Assembly (NCBI RefSeq): GCF_031119335.1
Contig: NZ_JAVHXT010000002.1
Coordinates: forward strand, 248,001 to 312,000
Direction: 5' to 3'
DNA: 64,000 nucleotides
Source of the DNA: Pedobacter sp.
GTDB lineage: Bacteria; Bacteroidota; Bacteroidia; Sphingobacteriales; Sphingobacteriaceae
Shown: piece after piece, positions 1 to 8,607 of the stretch
Numbering within the stretch: position 1 is the first letter of the stretch
Layout: the number at the start of each line of letters is the position of its first letter
Notes under the pieces: generated by a model
What the model was told of the DNA's origin: nothing
The model's input: only the letters and a program-made list of their open reading frames with translations
Databases searched by the model: none
Position numbers and translations under genes: made by a program

Positions 1-73
1 AACGATGAACCGTTTTCAGCGAGGTTAAAATTTCCTCCAGCGTAAAGGTTTCTTCCTTGGTTTGTGTCGACAT
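1..73 (-). CDS. N-terminal fragment of an unknown protein, cut by the window edge
   Basis: Only the first 24 codons lie in the window, reading leftward from an ATG at 71-73. The visible start (MSTQTKEETFTLEEIL) is acidic and hydrophilic, with no signal peptide or membrane segment. The frame stays open to the window edge. The family cannot be recognised from so little sequence. The next gene on the same strand ends about 245 bases upstream, with a structured repeat between them, so an operon is unlikely. Confidence 0.5.
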   Translation of the reverse strand, partial: MSTQTKEETFTLEEILTSLKTVHR

Positions 74-149
74 GCTACAAAAATACAAAATAGATTTACG
101 AATCAAACGATTTGGTTAAGAGAACGCTAAAACCTGTGGTTCTTCTTTA

Positions 150-243
150 GCTGTAGTCCTGCTTTGCGGCTTTAGTCCCTCAATCTCCCCCCACATGCCC
201 AAATCGCTCTCGGGCGCTGCCGCCTTCAATCAGGGTTAGCTAA
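150..243 (-). repeat. Structured repeat, CCTGATTG...GCAGGACT family, copy 1
   Basis: On the minus strand the element opens with AACCCTGATTGAAGGCGG and closes with GCAAAGCAGGACTA; CCTG can pair with CAGG. The middle holds an imperfect stem (GCCC/GGGC). Four other copies lie at about 19869, 30913, 53230 and 58136. It fills most of the gap between the 1-73 and 319-948 genes. It may belong to a known Bacteroidetes structured RNA class such as flavo-1, but that is from memory and untested. Confidence 0.55.
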
Positions 244-318
244 CACAAGCCTATTTCCTATCGCTAAAATAAGAAAACCCGAGACAATGCTCAGGTTTCT
301 ATTCCTTCTAAGTTGAAA

Positions 319-948
319 CTAGATCTTCTCTCCTTTTTCGAGTTTCTCTTTTCTATGCTCTTGCGAAAGATAATGCAGCAAGGTATTTAAAACCACTGCA
401 TTCCAATCGTTGTGCAAACTTACGTTGATGTTCTTTTTCTTATCGTACATATCCTGCACATGCAAAACACCTTTATCTAAGAAATATTTGATTTGGCTCC
501 AAGGCAAAATAGCTGTTTTCGTTTTACCCAAAAACCAAGTCTTGTAAGACACTTCAAAACCTTGATAATCGAATTTTGCAGCACCAACTTCTAGCTTTTC
601 CTGATTGTTCAGCTTTTCGATAAACTCACTTACTAAATGCTTTTTCACATATTGCCATAAGCCAGACATGATGTAATAGTACGTATGGTCTTCTTCTAAA
701 AGTTCTTCAACTTTGCTACTTTCAAACTGTACACTTACCGATTTACCATCTTTGCTTTTAACTTCAATGATGTACTTCTTTTTAGTGGGCTTTTTAGCAG
801 GGCCAATTAACGACACGCCATATTTAACGGCCGCTACGTCGTTACAGGGAATGCGGGTTTGATTTACCTCAATGGCTTCGGCTGTAATTTTTACTTTTTG
901 CTTTGATGAAGGGATGACGATATCTACGTCGAAATTATGGTGTTGCAT
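319..948 (-). CDS. Conserved hypothetical protein (209 aa)
   Basis: An intracellular-looking protein with no signal peptide or clear membrane span. The first 60 residues look like a short beta-rich domain (alternating hydrophobics, VKYGVSLIGPAKKPTKKKYI); the rest is mixed and ends in a charged helix (SQEHRKEKLEKGEKI). A PH-like or YcxB-like fold is possible but unproven. A near-consensus -7 element (TATATTCG, one mismatch) sits at 954-961, five bases from the ATG, so the message may be nearly leaderless. No function is assigned. Confidence 0.7.
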   Translation of the reverse strand: MQHHNFDVDIVIPSSKQKVKITAEAIEVNQTRIPCNDVAAVKYGVSLIGPAKKPTKKKYIIEVKSKDGKSVSVQFESSKVEELLEEDHTYYYIMSGLWQYVKKHLVSEFIEKLNNQEKLEVGAAKFDYQGFEVSYKTWFLGKTKTAILPWSQIKYFLDKGVLHVQDMYDKKKNINVSLHNDWNAVVLNTLLHYLSQEHRKEKLEKGEKI

Positions 949-1022
949 GGGTTCGAATATACAGATATTTTAGGAATGAAAACATACCTAAAACTTAGGA
1001 TTTTTTAAAAATTTCGCCTGCT

Positions 1023-1080
1023 GAGTTTGGTGGGGACACCAAACTCTAATTGTCTGCCATAGGCGGGTGTCCCCACCCGC
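1023..1080. repeat. Two adjacent hairpins sharing a GGGGACACC/GGTGTCCCC core
   Basis: The first hairpin is GAGTTTGGTG (1023-1032), a 4-nt loop, then CACCAAACTC (1037-1046). The second is GCGGGTG (1063-1069), TCCC, CACCCGC (1074-1080). They lie between the 319-948 gene (transcribed away) and the 3' end of crcB, so they could end crcB transcription, but there is no clear T-run. A degenerate relative (GGCTGGTGTCCTCATCCGCC) is seen near 33727-33746. Confidence 0.55.
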
Positions 1081-1126
1081 ATAAGTGCCTACTTTAATGC
1101 TAATTAAGTTTCATCTCAATTTAATT

Positions 1127-1504
1127 TCACCAAGATTTACCTAAGGTTAAGCCAATAGCTACCGCTAAAAAGCCAACCAATAAACTGCTTACAGTATAAA
1201 TAACAAGCAGCGTATAGTTTTGTTGCTGCAACAACTGTATATTTTCTGAGGCGAAAGTAGAAAAAGTGGTATATCCACCGCAAAAACCTGTCACAAAAAG
1301 CAATTTCAAATTTTCATTTTCTGTTGGATTTTTACCGAAAACACCCACACATATGCCAAGAATAAAACAGCCTAAAACATTGGCCATAAAAGTTCCCAAA
1401 GGGAAACCATTTACGGCATATTTAGTGGCAAATACCGAAGTAAGAAATCGAAAAATACTTCCTATTCCTCCGCCTAATCCTACTAGTAAAATTTGTTTTA
1501 ACAT
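1127..1504 (-). CDS. crcB: Fluoride ion channel CrcB/Fluc
   Basis: A 125-residue protein with four hydrophobic segments, the normal size for a Fluc subunit. It keeps the family hallmarks: GGGIGSIFRF at residues 11-20 and GFCGGYTTFSTF at 73-84, which carries the phenylalanine and serine/threonine residues lining the fluoride pore. Fluc proteins form dual-topology dimers in the inner membrane and export fluoride. The gene is single copy here, so a homodimer is expected. No fluoride riboswitch is visible in the short upstream gap, which holds an 18-bp inverted repeat instead. It lies 75 bases after hutU on the same strand. Confidence 0.95.
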   Translation of the reverse strand: MLKQILLVGLGGGIGSIFRFLTSVFATKYAVNGFPLGTFMANVLGCFILGICVGVFGKNPTENENLKLLFVTGFCGGYTTFSTFASENIQLLQQQNYTLLVIYTVSSLLVGFLAVAIGLTLGKSW

Positions 1505-1516
1505 TTTATTGAATTG

Positions 1517-1573
1517 GCCACAGATGCACAGATATTCTTCATTTAAATCAATATTTATCTGTGCATCTGTGGC
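1517..1573. repeat. 18-bp perfect inverted repeat between hutU and crcB
   Basis: GCCACAGATGCACAGATA at 1517-1534 is exactly mirrored at 1556-1573, with a 21-nt AT-rich loop. It starts 7 bases after the hutU stop on the minus strand, so it could act as a terminator or 3' stabiliser for hutU. No T-run follows the stem. Confidence 0.7.
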
Positions 1574-1579
1574 AAAAGT

Positions 1580-3220
1580 TTATAACCCTAATCTATGCTT
1601 CCTCAACGTATCTTTTGCAATATCGTAACCTGCATCTGCATGACGAATTACGCCCATAGCAGGGTCGTTATGCAATACCCGTTTCAATCTTCTAGCTGCA
1701 TCTTCCGTACCATCAGCAACAATTACCATCCCAGCATGAATGGAATAACCAATACCCACACCTCCACCATGATGTAAAGAAACCCAACTTGCACCACCTG
1801 CAGTGTTAATCAAAGCATTTAAAATTGGCCAATCGGCTACCGCATCCGAACCGTCTAGCATTGCTTCCGTTTCCCTATTTGGCGAGGCCACAGAACCAGT
1901 ATCTAAATGGTCGCGACCAATCACAATTGGCGCTTTTACTTTACCATCAGCTACCAACTTGTTAAAAGCCAAACCAGCTTTTTCCCTATTGCCTTGTCCT
2001 AACCAACAAATACGAGCTGGCAAACCTTGAAAAGCAATACGCTCTTGCGCCATGGTAATCCACTGTCTCAAACTTTCATTTTCCGGGAACAGTTCCAAAA
2101 TCACTTTATCAGTTTCGTAAATATCCTGTGGGTCGCCACTTAATGCAGCCCAACGGAAAGGCCCTTTTCCTTCACAAAACAACGGACGGATATAAGCAGG
2201 CACAAAACCTGGAAAATCGAAAGCATTTTTAACACCCACTTCTAATGCTCTGCCACGTAGGTTATTGCCATAATCAAAAGTGATAGCTCCTCTTTTTTGC
2301 AGTTCCAACATCTGTTCAACATGTTTCGCCATCGTAGCATAACTACGTTTCACGTATTCTTCAGGATTTTTCTCACGCAAATCTGCCGCTTCAGCAACCG
2401 TTAACCCTTCTGGAAAATAGCCAATCAATGGGTCGTGTGCCGAAGTTTGGTCAGTTAAAGTATCAGGTGTAATGTTCCTATCAATCAGCCTTTGCAATAA
2501 TTCTACCGCATTGCAAACTACACCTATAGATAATGCTTTCTGCTCCTTTTTATATTGTAATGCTTTATCTATCGCTTCATCAATATCGTAAGCAATTTCA
2601 TCAATATATCTAGTTTCTAAACGCTTTTGAATGCGCCATTCCTCCACATCTGCCGCTAGGCAAACGCCTTGGTTCATGGTAATTGCCAACGGTTGCGCAC
2701 CGCCCATTCCGCCTAAACCAGCAGTTACATTTAATGTTCCTTTTAGGTTACTGTTAAAATGCTTCTTAGCCAAAGCAGCGTAGGTTTCGTAGGTTCCCTG
2801 CACAATTCCCTGCGAACCAATGTAAATCCACGAACCAGCGGTCATCTGTCCGTACATCATCAAACCTTTATCTTCTAGTTCATCAAAATGTTGCTGCGTT
2901 GCCCATTTTGGCACCAATTGTGAATTTGAAATCAATACTCTGGGTGCGTCTTTGTGAGTTGGCAAAACTCCTACAGGTTTCCCCGATTGAATGAGCAAAG
3001 TTTCATCATCTTCTAAGTTTTTTAATGCCCTGATGATGAGTTCCAAAGCTTCTTTGTTCCTTGCAGCTTTCCCTCTTCCACCGTACACAATCAAATCTTC
3101 AGGTCTTTCGGCAACTGCTGGGTCTAAATTATTCAACAACATTCTTAACGCCGCTTCTTGCACCCAACCTTTGCAGGTTAAGGTACTTCCGTGTGGTGTT
3201 TGACTTATTTTCAGGTTCAT
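1580..3220 (-). CDS. hutU: Urocanate hydratase
   Basis: Second enzyme of histidine degradation: hydrates urocanate to imidazolonepropionate with tightly bound NAD+. About 546 residues, the usual length. Visible hallmarks are [10 protein letters not shown] near the N-terminus, the NAD-binding [14 protein letters not shown] stretch, [15 protein letters not shown] with the conserved cysteine, and a glycine-rich [13 protein letters not shown] close to the C-terminus. The ATG at 3218-3220 is preferred over one 24 bases upstream because homologues start close to [10 protein letters not shown]. hutH lies about 7 kb away on the same strand; hutI and hutG are not in the window. The gene is bracketed by two different long inverted repeats. 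Confidence 0.96.
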   Translation of the reverse strand: MNLKISQTPHGSTLTCKGWVQEAALRMLLNNLDPAVAERPEDLIVYGGRGKAARNKEALELIIRALKNLEDDETLLIQSGKPVGVLPTHKDAPRVLISNSQLVPKWATQQHFDELEDKGLMMYGQMTAGSWIYIGSQGIVQGTYETYAALAKKHFNSNLKGTLNVTAGLGGMGGAQPLAITMNQGVCLAADVEEWRIQKRLETRYIDEIAYDIDEAIDKALQYKKEQKALSIGVVCNAVELLQRLIDRNITPDTLTDQTSAHDPLIGYFPEGLTVAEAADLREKNPEEYVKRSYATMAKHVEQMLELQKRGAITFDYGNNLRGRALEVGVKNAFDFPGFVPAYIRPLFCEGKGPFRWAALSGDPQDIYETDKVILELFPENESLRQWITMAQERIAFQGLPARICWLGQGNREKAGLAFNKLVADGKVKAPIVIGRDHLDTGSVASPNRETEAMLDGSDAVADWPILNALINTAGGASWVSLHHGGGVGIGYSIHAGMVIVADGTEDAARRLKRVLHNDPAMGVIRHADAGYDIAKDTLRKHRLGL

Positions 3221-3256
3221 ATATTTGGTTGTATTTATTTTCAATAAGTATTTTTT

Positions 3257-3315
3257 ACCACCTAAGACACCTTAGTAAACCTAAGGCTTAAATGAGCTAA
3301 GGTGCCTTAGGTGGT
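3257..3315. repeat. 19-bp inverted repeat upstream of hutU
   Basis: ACCACCTAAGACACCTTAG (3257-3275) pairs with 3297-3315 with one mismatch; the loop contains CCTAAGG. It lies between the divergent hutU and 3439-3774 genes, about 37 bases before the hutU ATG, so it could be a regulatory hairpin or a dispersed repeat. Confidence 0.65.
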
Positions 3316-3438
3316 TCATTTAATTAGCGTATTGTTTGTCACAGAAATCTAAAATCGTAATTCTTAAATCTCAAATACCTTCTTTGTTACAATTTCAAAT
3401 CTAACGAATTATTATTATTTGATTAATTTCGCATTAGA

Positions 3439-3774
3439 ATGCAAGCGAAAAAGCGCCATTTCTTGAAACAAATTTCTGCGGTAGTAATTCTGGCGATATT
3501 TTCGTTGGCCATTACGCCTTGGGGAGCTTTGCATCATCACGAAGAAAATATTCCAGTTCACGAAAAGAACTGTACGCACACTGTACACGTTAAAACTTCT
3601 TCCGAAAACTGTTTAGTTTGCAAAGCGCATTTCGAGAAAAATTTTGTTTCAGATATCCAAAATTATATTGTTTATCTAAAAGCAAATATTGTAGAAAACA
3701 CCGTTTCATTAGTAGGCAATTCGTTTACCAGCATCATTGCAAGCTGCTTACGCGGCCCACCAGCAAATCAATAA
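3439..3774 (+). CDS. Small secreted His/Cys-rich protein, likely metal-related
   Basis: A 111-residue protein with an N-terminal hydrophobic segment (FLKQISAVVILAIFSLAITPWG) that works as a signal peptide or anchor. The mature part is rich in possible metal ligands: HHHEE near residue 33, NCTHTVHV, and an ENCLVCKAHF CxxC motif. It resembles the short DUF2946-like proteins found next to metal receptors, though membership is not certain. A near-consensus -7 element (TAATTTCG) lies 7 bases before the ATG. The receptor gene starts 114 bases downstream on the same strand; I infer that the pair handles a transition metal, zinc or copper. Confidence 0.75.
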   Translation: MQAKKRHFLKQISAVVILAIFSLAITPWGALHHHEENIPVHEKNCTHTVHVKTSSENCLVCKAHFEKNFVSDIQNYIVYLKANIVENTVSLVGNSFTSIIASCLRGPPANQ

Positions 3775-3888
3775 ATCTACCTATTCTTTCTGCATTTTAA
3801 TTCGTTGCCAAAGGCGATGTTTTGACATGCGTATTTAATTATCCATCGTTTTACGTGAGTGGAAATACCACTTAATTATATTTCTTTT

Positions 3889-6198
3889 ATGAAAAGGTTA
3901 CAACTTTTAGTAACTGTTTTTGGCATTTTGCTGTCTTTAAATACCTTCGCTAATTCATTAGTTAACATTAAAGGTAAAGTTGTCGATGCCTCAACACAAG
4001 CACCTTTAGCTGGTGCAACATTATATATTTCTGATTTAAAAGCTAGCACCAGCACCAACGCCAATGGCGAATTTACATTCAACAACGTTCCCGCAAAGGG
4101 TAAATTCTTATTAGAGGTTCGCTATTTAGGTTATAAAACTTCCTCAAAACTGATTGATTTATCGGCACAGCAAGACATCAGCTTTGCCTTAGAACCATCG
4201 GTAATTGAAAGTGCTGAAGTAGTAATTACCGGAACTCCTTTCAGTGCCAACAATAAAACTAACAGTTTAGCCGTAGTATCGGTTAGTCGCGATAAACTGG
4301 CGCAATCTGCAGCAACCAACTTGGTAGATGCCATTGCTAAAATTCCAGGTGTGGCGCAGGTAACAACAGGTGGCGCCATTTCTAAACCTACCATACGTGG
4401 TTTGGGCTACAACCGTGTATTAACAATGGTTGATGGCGCAAGAGAAGAAGGACAACAATGGGGCGATGAACACGGTGTACAAGTAGACCAATTTTCTGCT
4501 GCTCGTATCGAGGTATTAAAAGGCCCAGCAAGTTTGCTTTATGGTTCTGACGCTTTGGGTGGTGTAATCAATATCATTGATGATTTGGTACCTGCTGAGG
4601 GAACTTACAACGGAAACTTCACCACCAATTACAACACTAACGGAGGTTTAACAGCTTCTTCGCTGATGATGCAAGGCAATACCAACGGTTTTGTCTATCG
4701 CGGTCGTATTTCTTACAAAAACGCTTATGGCTTTGGCTATAAAAATCAAATTGTACCAAACGCAGGATTTAACGAAATTAATACCAGCGCCATGTTGGGT
4801 TTAAACAAAACTTGGGGTTATACACATTTGAGTTTATCTCGCTTTGCAACAAATATTGGCTTGGTCGAGGAAGGTCCAAATGCCGATGGAAATTATCTAG
4901 ATGAAGAAGGAAATGTGGTTAGCAAAAGTGATGCAAAATCGAGGTCGTTAAATCTACCTTCTCAAAATATCAACCATTATCGTGCAGCTTTAAATAGCAA
5001 TGTACTTTTGGGCGGTGGACAGTTAAAGTCTACTTTCGCTTTTCAACGTAACATTAGAAAAGAGTTTGAAGAAACGAAAGACGAACCAGGCTTGAACTTA
5101 GGCTTAAATTCTTACACCTACGATGTAAAATATTCTTTTGCGAATAATGGAGTTTGGGAACCAACCATTGGCTTACAGGGCATGTATCAAACCAACAGAA
5201 ATAGCGGCGAGGAGTTTTTAGTGCCCGATTATAATAGCAACAACATTGGTGCTTTTGCTTATTTGAAACGCAATTTCGAAAACGGGGCTATTAATGCTGG
5301 TGTACGTTACGATTACAAAAAAATTGATGGCAAAGATTTGTTCGAAGCTCATGATGACCATCAGCACCAAATCTTCAACGCTTTTGACAACAGCTTTTCA
5401 AACTTCACAGGTTCTTTGGGTTTTGCATTTGATATCGCTAAAAACCTAAACCTAAAAGGAAATATCGGTTCTGGATTTAGAGCGCCAAACATTGCAGAAT
5501 TAGGTGCAAATGGTGTGCATCATGGTACTTTTAGATACGAAATTGGTAACAGTGATTTGAAACAGGAAACCAGTTTACAGTTCGATTTAGGGTTGACTTA
5601 CCAAGCTGAAAACGTCACTTTTGGATTAAATGCTTACAGCAATAAAATCTACGATTACATCTATTTAAGCAACTTAAATGGCGAAACCATTGATGCGGAA
5701 GACCATCACTCTGGAGCTACAGAAACTTACCCAGTTTATCGTTTCTTACAAACGGATGCTAGTCTTGTAGGTGGCGAGGCTTCGGTAGATTTCCACTTGG
5801 TTAAGGCATTGCACTTTGAAAATACTTTTGCCTATGTAAAAGGAACTAACAAAGCGACAAATTCGCCACTGCCATTTATTCCCGCAGCAAGTTTAAATAA
5901 CGAAATCCGTTTTGAACCCAACATCAAAGGATTGAATGATAGCTTTATTAAAGTGGGCTTAACCAATGTTTTTAAACAAGATAGAATTGATGCTTTTGAA
6001 ACAGAAACCGCTGGCTACACCTTGTTTGATGCCGGAATTGGGACTTCGTTTAAAACTAAAAAAGGCAAGCTAAACGTTTGGGTTACCGGACAAAACTTAA
6101 CGGATAAACTTTATTACAACCACTTAAGTCGCTATAAATTGGCGAATGTTTACAACCCTGGTCGTAATGTAAGTTTTGGAATTAGTGTGCCGTTGTAA
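3889..6198 (+). CDS. TonB-dependent receptor, ZnuD-like (putative zinc/metal uptake)
   Basis: A 769-residue outer-membrane receptor. A signal peptide (MKRLQLLVTVFGILLSLNTFA) precedes a CarboxypepD-reg-like beta-sandwich (about 25-110), a plug domain (VVITGTPF; VDAIAKIPGVAQV; PTIRGLGYNRVLTMVDG) and a beta-barrel ending in an aromatic-type strand (NVSFGISVPL). His-rich loops (EAHDDHQHQ, DAEDHHSG) and GVHHGTFRYEIGNSDLKQE resemble ZnuD-type zinc receptors. The substrate is inferred. A GTG start 30 bases upstream is possible, but the ATG at 3889 leads straight into the signal peptide. It follows the His/Cys-rich protein gene and has its own terminator. Confidence 0.9.
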   Translation: MKRLQLLVTVFGILLSLNTFANSLVNIKGKVVDASTQAPLAGATLYISDLKASTSTNANGEFTFNNVPAKGKFLLEVRYLGYKTSSKLIDLSAQQDISFALEPSVIESAEVVITGTPFSANNKTNSLAVVSVSRDKLAQSAATNLVDAIAKIPGVAQVTTGGAISKPTIRGLGYNRVLTMVDGAREEGQQWGDEHGVQVDQFSAARIEVLKGPASLLYGSDALGGVINIIDDLVPAEGTYNGNFTTNYNTNGGLTASSLMMQGNTNGFVYRGRISYKNAYGFGYKNQIVPNAGFNEINTSAMLGLNKTWGYTHLSLSRFATNIGLVEEGPNADGNYLDEEGNVVSKSDAKSRSLNLPSQNINHYRAALNSNVLLGGGQLKSTFAFQRNIRKEFEETKDEPGLNLGLNSYTYDVKYSFANNGVWEPTIGLQGMYQTNRNSGEEFLVPDYNSNNIGAFAYLKRNFENGAINAGVRYDYKKIDGKDLFEAHDDHQHQIFNAFDNSFSNFTGSLGFAFDIAKNLNLKGNIGSGFRAPNIAELGANGVHHGTFRYEIGNSDLKQETSLQFDLGLTYQAENVTFGLNAYSNKIYDYIYLSNLNGETIDAEDHHSGATETYPVYRFLQTDASLVGGEASVDFHLVKALHFENTFAYVKGTNKATNSPLPFIPAASLNNEIRFEPNIKGLNDSFIKVGLTNVFKQDRIDAFETETAGYTLFDAGIGTSFKTKKGKLNVWVTGQNLTDKLYYNHLSRYKLANVYNPGRNVSFGISVPL

Positions 6199-6220
6199 GC
6201 AGTTGCGCTCAAAGCATGAT

Positions 6221-6253
6221 AGACTTACGAAGTTTCAGAAACTTCGTAAGTCT
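6221..6253. repeat. 15-bp perfect hairpin, GACTTACGAAGTTT family, copy 1
   Basis: AGACTTACGAAGTTT (6221-6235) is exactly mirrored at 6239-6253 across a 3-nt loop. The same 15-bp arms occur at 56218-56298 with a 51-nt loop. It lies 22 bases after the receptor stop. Confidence 0.75.
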
Positions 6254-6275
6254 TCAAGAATTGACATTCATACTT

Positions 6276-6361
6276 CGTCATACCCAACTCGATTGGGTAT
6301 CGTAATGCGAAAGAAATTTATAATATAACGCTTTAAGGTTCCCGCATTCGCGGGAATGACG
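6276..6361. repeat. CGTCAT-ended palindromic repeat (mixed CCCAACTCG / CCCGCG type)
   Basis: Begins CGTCATACCCAACTCG and ends TTCGCGGGAATGACG, so the outer CGTCAT/ATGACG ends pair while each half holds its own small hairpin (ACCCAACTCGATTGGGT; TCCCGCATTCGCGGGA). It is one of several CGTCAT-ended palindromes in the window. Confidence 0.65.
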
Positions 6362-6381
6362 CAGAAGTTATAAGTAAGTGA

Positions 6382-6420
6382 TAAAAGCCCTTCATACGTA
6401 AATGAAGGGCTTTTATTTTT
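6382..6420 (+). terminator. Intrinsic terminator after the ZnuD-like receptor
   Basis: A 13-bp perfect stem (AAAAGCCCTTCAT at 6383-6395; mirror at 6402-6414), 6-nt loop, followed by a T-rich run (TTTTATTTTT). Confidence 0.85.
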
Positions 6421-6494
6421 CCTATTTCAATTACTATATCCCAACATAGCTAAAAAATTATTTACAAAAAATTTGGAGATTAAAAATTTAGCGC

Positions 6495-6526
6495 TACTTT
6501 AGTGTGTTATTTAACTAATACACTAG
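6495..6526 (+). promoter_or_regulatory. Promoter with YtrA-type operator for the ABC/GntR operon
   Basis: TAGTGTGTTA (6500-6509) and TAATACACTA (6516-6525) form a 10-bp inverted repeat with one mismatch, giving the GTGT...ACAC layout typical of YtrA-subfamily GntR repressors. It overlaps a -7-like TACTTTAG at 6495-6502 and ends just before the ATG at 6528. The GntR gene is third in this operon, so autoregulation is the simple reading. Confidence 0.65.
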
Positions 6527-6527
6527 T

Positions 6528-7355
6528 ATGATAAAGATAGACAATCTAAATTTTAGCTATAGCAAGCATAGAATTCTCTTCAAGGATATCAGTATGCAAT
6601 TGAGCAGTGGTCATATCTACGGACTATTGGGCAAAAATGGCGCAGGCAAATCAACCTTGTTAAAAAACTTAGCTGGTTTGGTATATGCACAAAGTGGAAA
6701 AATTGATGTGCTCGGCTTAGACCCTGCAAAAAGACAACCTGCACTATTGCAGCAAATCTGTTTCATCCCCGAAGAGTTTCATTTACCTGCTATCAAAATT
6801 GATAGTTATGTAAAAGCTAACGCTGCTTTCTATCCAGAATTTAATCATCAGTATTTTGCAGACTTATTAAAGGAGTTTGACATCCCGGTAGGGCAAAAAC
6901 TAATTGACATGAGTTACGGACAGAAAAAGAAAGTAATTATTTCTTTCGGTTTGGCAACCAATGCCAAGTTGGTGATTATGGACGAACCAACCAACGGCCT
7001 GGACATTCCTTCCAAAGCGCAGTTCCGTAAAATTATGGCATCTGCATTAACCGAAGACAAATGTATCATCATCTCTACCCATCAAGTACGCGATTTGGAT
7101 AATTTGATTGACACGGTAATTATGCTGGATGAAAACAAGATTGCGCTAAAAGCAACGGTAGAAGAAATTACAGAGAAGCTTTCTTTCAAACGCCTGAAAG
7201 AAATTGATGAAACAGTGATTTATGCAGAACCTTCGTTAGCAGGCTACAATGCCGTAATGCCAAATTATCATCAAGAAGATAGCAAACTAGACATGGAATT
7301 GCTTTTTAATGCAGTTTTAGCTGAGAAAAACAAACTGAAACCAATTTTTAACTAA
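6528..7355 (+). CDS. ABC transporter ATP-binding protein
   Basis: A 275-residue nucleotide-binding subunit. Walker A GKNGAGKS lies at residues 35-42, the signature MSYGQ at 128-132 (a variant of LSGGQ), Walker B LVIMDEP at 148-154, a D-loop NGLD, and the H-loop histidine at 185 (ISTHQ). The C-terminal ~75 residues extend past the NBD and may contact the partner. It is the first gene of a five-gene operon; the membrane gene starts 6 bases after its stop. With a YtrA-type repressor in the operon, this resembles cell-envelope stress or bacitracin-type ABC modules, but the substrate is unknown. Confidence 0.92.
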   Translation: MIKIDNLNFSYSKHRILFKDISMQLSSGHIYGLLGKNGAGKSTLLKNLAGLVYAQSGKIDVLGLDPAKRQPALLQQICFIPEEFHLPAIKIDSYVKANAAFYPEFNHQYFADLLKEFDIPVGQKLIDMSYGQKKKVIISFGLATNAKLVIMDEPTNGLDIPSKAQFRKIMASALTEDKCIIISTHQVRDLDNLIDTVIMLDENKIALKATVEEITEKLSFKRLKEIDETVIYAEPSLAGYNAVMPNYHQEDSKLDMELLFNAVLAEKNKLKPIFN

Positions 7356-7361
7356 ACAGAT

Positions 7362-8198
7362 ATGAACAATACTTTTAACATACATCGTTTTACGCTATTG
7401 CTTAAGAGGCAGTGGTTAGAGTTTGGGAAAATCTACCTAATGACTTTAGCCGTTGTTTTGGCAATTATCGTTTGTTTTTATGGTTTATCTTTTTCCAACG
7501 TGAACGAATATAAAAAGGCAAATATCATTAATAATCTGCTCAGATTTAGGGAGCCTTTATTTGCGCTTCTTGGATTGCTATTTATTAGTATAGCTTCAAG
7601 TGCATATTTCTTACATTTAGGCAATAAAGCCAGAGCAATAGGCGACTTGCTTACGCCTGCTTCTAACTTGGAAAAATATACTGCTGCTATTGTTTACACT
7701 ACTATAGTGCCTATATTATCTTATCTTTTCATGTTTTACATAGTTGATTTTGCTTTTATACAAACCAACCTAAGCAATTATAAAGACACGCAAAATGTAT
7801 ACGAGAACGGAGAATATATTCACCGAACAATGCAAAATTCAGATTGGCTTTTTTTTCGGTATTCAATTTTATCTACCACTCATTTTGGATATGTATTTAG
7901 TGTATGTACTGCATTTTCAGTGCTAGTAACAAGTGTATTTCTATCTGGCTCTATTTATTTCAATCGCTTTCAGTATATCAAAACCTTGGTTTCAGTAGCA
8001 GCTTTTATTTCCGTAGCTACATTAATATATATGAAGGCTAGTCAGTTTTTCTTTAGTAATAAGGTGCAGATTACAGCAAACCAATCTTATCGTAACAGCA
8101 ACGATAATAGTCTATTTCTAGTTGTTGCAGCTATTGCGCTGGTGGCATTATTTTTCTACATAGTAGGATACATCAGATACAAAGAAAAAGAAGTTTAA
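7362..8198 (+). CDS. ABC transporter membrane protein (putative permease)
   Basis: A 278-residue hydrophobic protein with about six predicted spans: near residues 25-45, 68-88, 105-130, 170-198, 203-225 and 248-270. The conserved-looking NKARAIGDLLTPASNLEKYTAA loop is typical of ABC-2-like permeases of Bacteroidetes, in which a short cytoplasmic segment after the second helix faces the ATPase. It sits between the ATPase (6-nt gap) and the GntR regulator (16-nt gap), so it is very likely the transmembrane partner. Substrate unknown. Confidence 0.85.
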   Translation: MNNTFNIHRFTLLLKRQWLEFGKIYLMTLAVVLAIIVCFYGLSFSNVNEYKKANIINNLLRFREPLFALLGLLFISIASSAYFLHLGNKARAIGDLLTPASNLEKYTAAIVYTTIVPILSYLFMFYIVDFAFIQTNLSNYKDTQNVYENGEYIHRTMQNSDWLFFRYSILSTTHFGYVFSVCTAFSVLVTSVFLSGSIYFNRFQYIKTLVSVAAFISVATLIYMKASQFFFSNKVQITANQSYRNSNDNSLFLVVAAIALVALFFYIVGYIRYKEKEV

Positions 8199-8214
8199 TT
8201 AAAAGGGTATAGAC

Positions 8215-8607
8215 ATGGAATTTAGAGATAACAAGGCGATATACCTACAAATAGCAGACTTTGTTTGCGAACAAATTATGCTAGGGAAATGGCCAATTGA
8301 ACAAAAAATACCTTCGGTGAGAGAACTTGCTATGGAAATGGAGGTTAACCCAAATACAGTAATGCGTACTTACGAATTACTACAGCAAAAAAATGTGATA
8401 CAGAACAAAAGAGGTGTTGGTCTTTTTGTAACCGATGATGCGATAGCTAACATTACAGCCTACCAAAGAGCCCAATTTATAGATGAAGAACTACCAACAG
8501 TTTTTAGAAACATCTATCTATTAAACATCGATTTTGATGAGCTAATAAATCGTTACAACACTTTTGTTAAAGAAAATTTTAATACTAGAAATCATGAAAA
8601 CCAGTAA
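8215..8607 (+). CDS. GntR-family transcriptional regulator, YtrA subfamily
   Basis: A 130-residue regulator with an N-terminal winged helix-turn-helix (IYLQIADFVCEQIMLGKW; PSVRELAMEMEVNPNTVMRTYE), the classic GntR DNA-binding sequence, and a short C-terminal helical tail of about 50 residues rather than a large ligand domain. That layout is the YtrA subfamily, which usually represses its own ABC transporter operon. The inverted repeat just before the first gene of this operon (6500-6525) is the expected target. Its last codons overlap the next gene by 14 bases, implying translational coupling. Confidence 0.93.
   Translation: MEFRDNKAIYLQIADFVCEQIMLGKWPIEQKIPSVRELAMEMEVNPNTVMRTYELLQQKNVIQNKRGVGLFVTDDAIANITAYQRAQFIDEELPTVFRNIYLLNIDFDELINRYNTFVKENFNTRNHENQ

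Noticed and set aside
74..318. tRNA or small gene in the first intergenic region
   Set aside because: No cloverleaf could be drawn; the GC-rich part is explained by a copy of the structured repeat.
3340..3440. Possible Zur/Fur box (ATCGTAATTCTTAAATC) before the metal-related genes
   Set aside because: Only a loose match; similar phrases (AATCTAAAATTGTAAATC) occur at 49021-49062 next to unrelated genes, so it looks like a repeat phrase.
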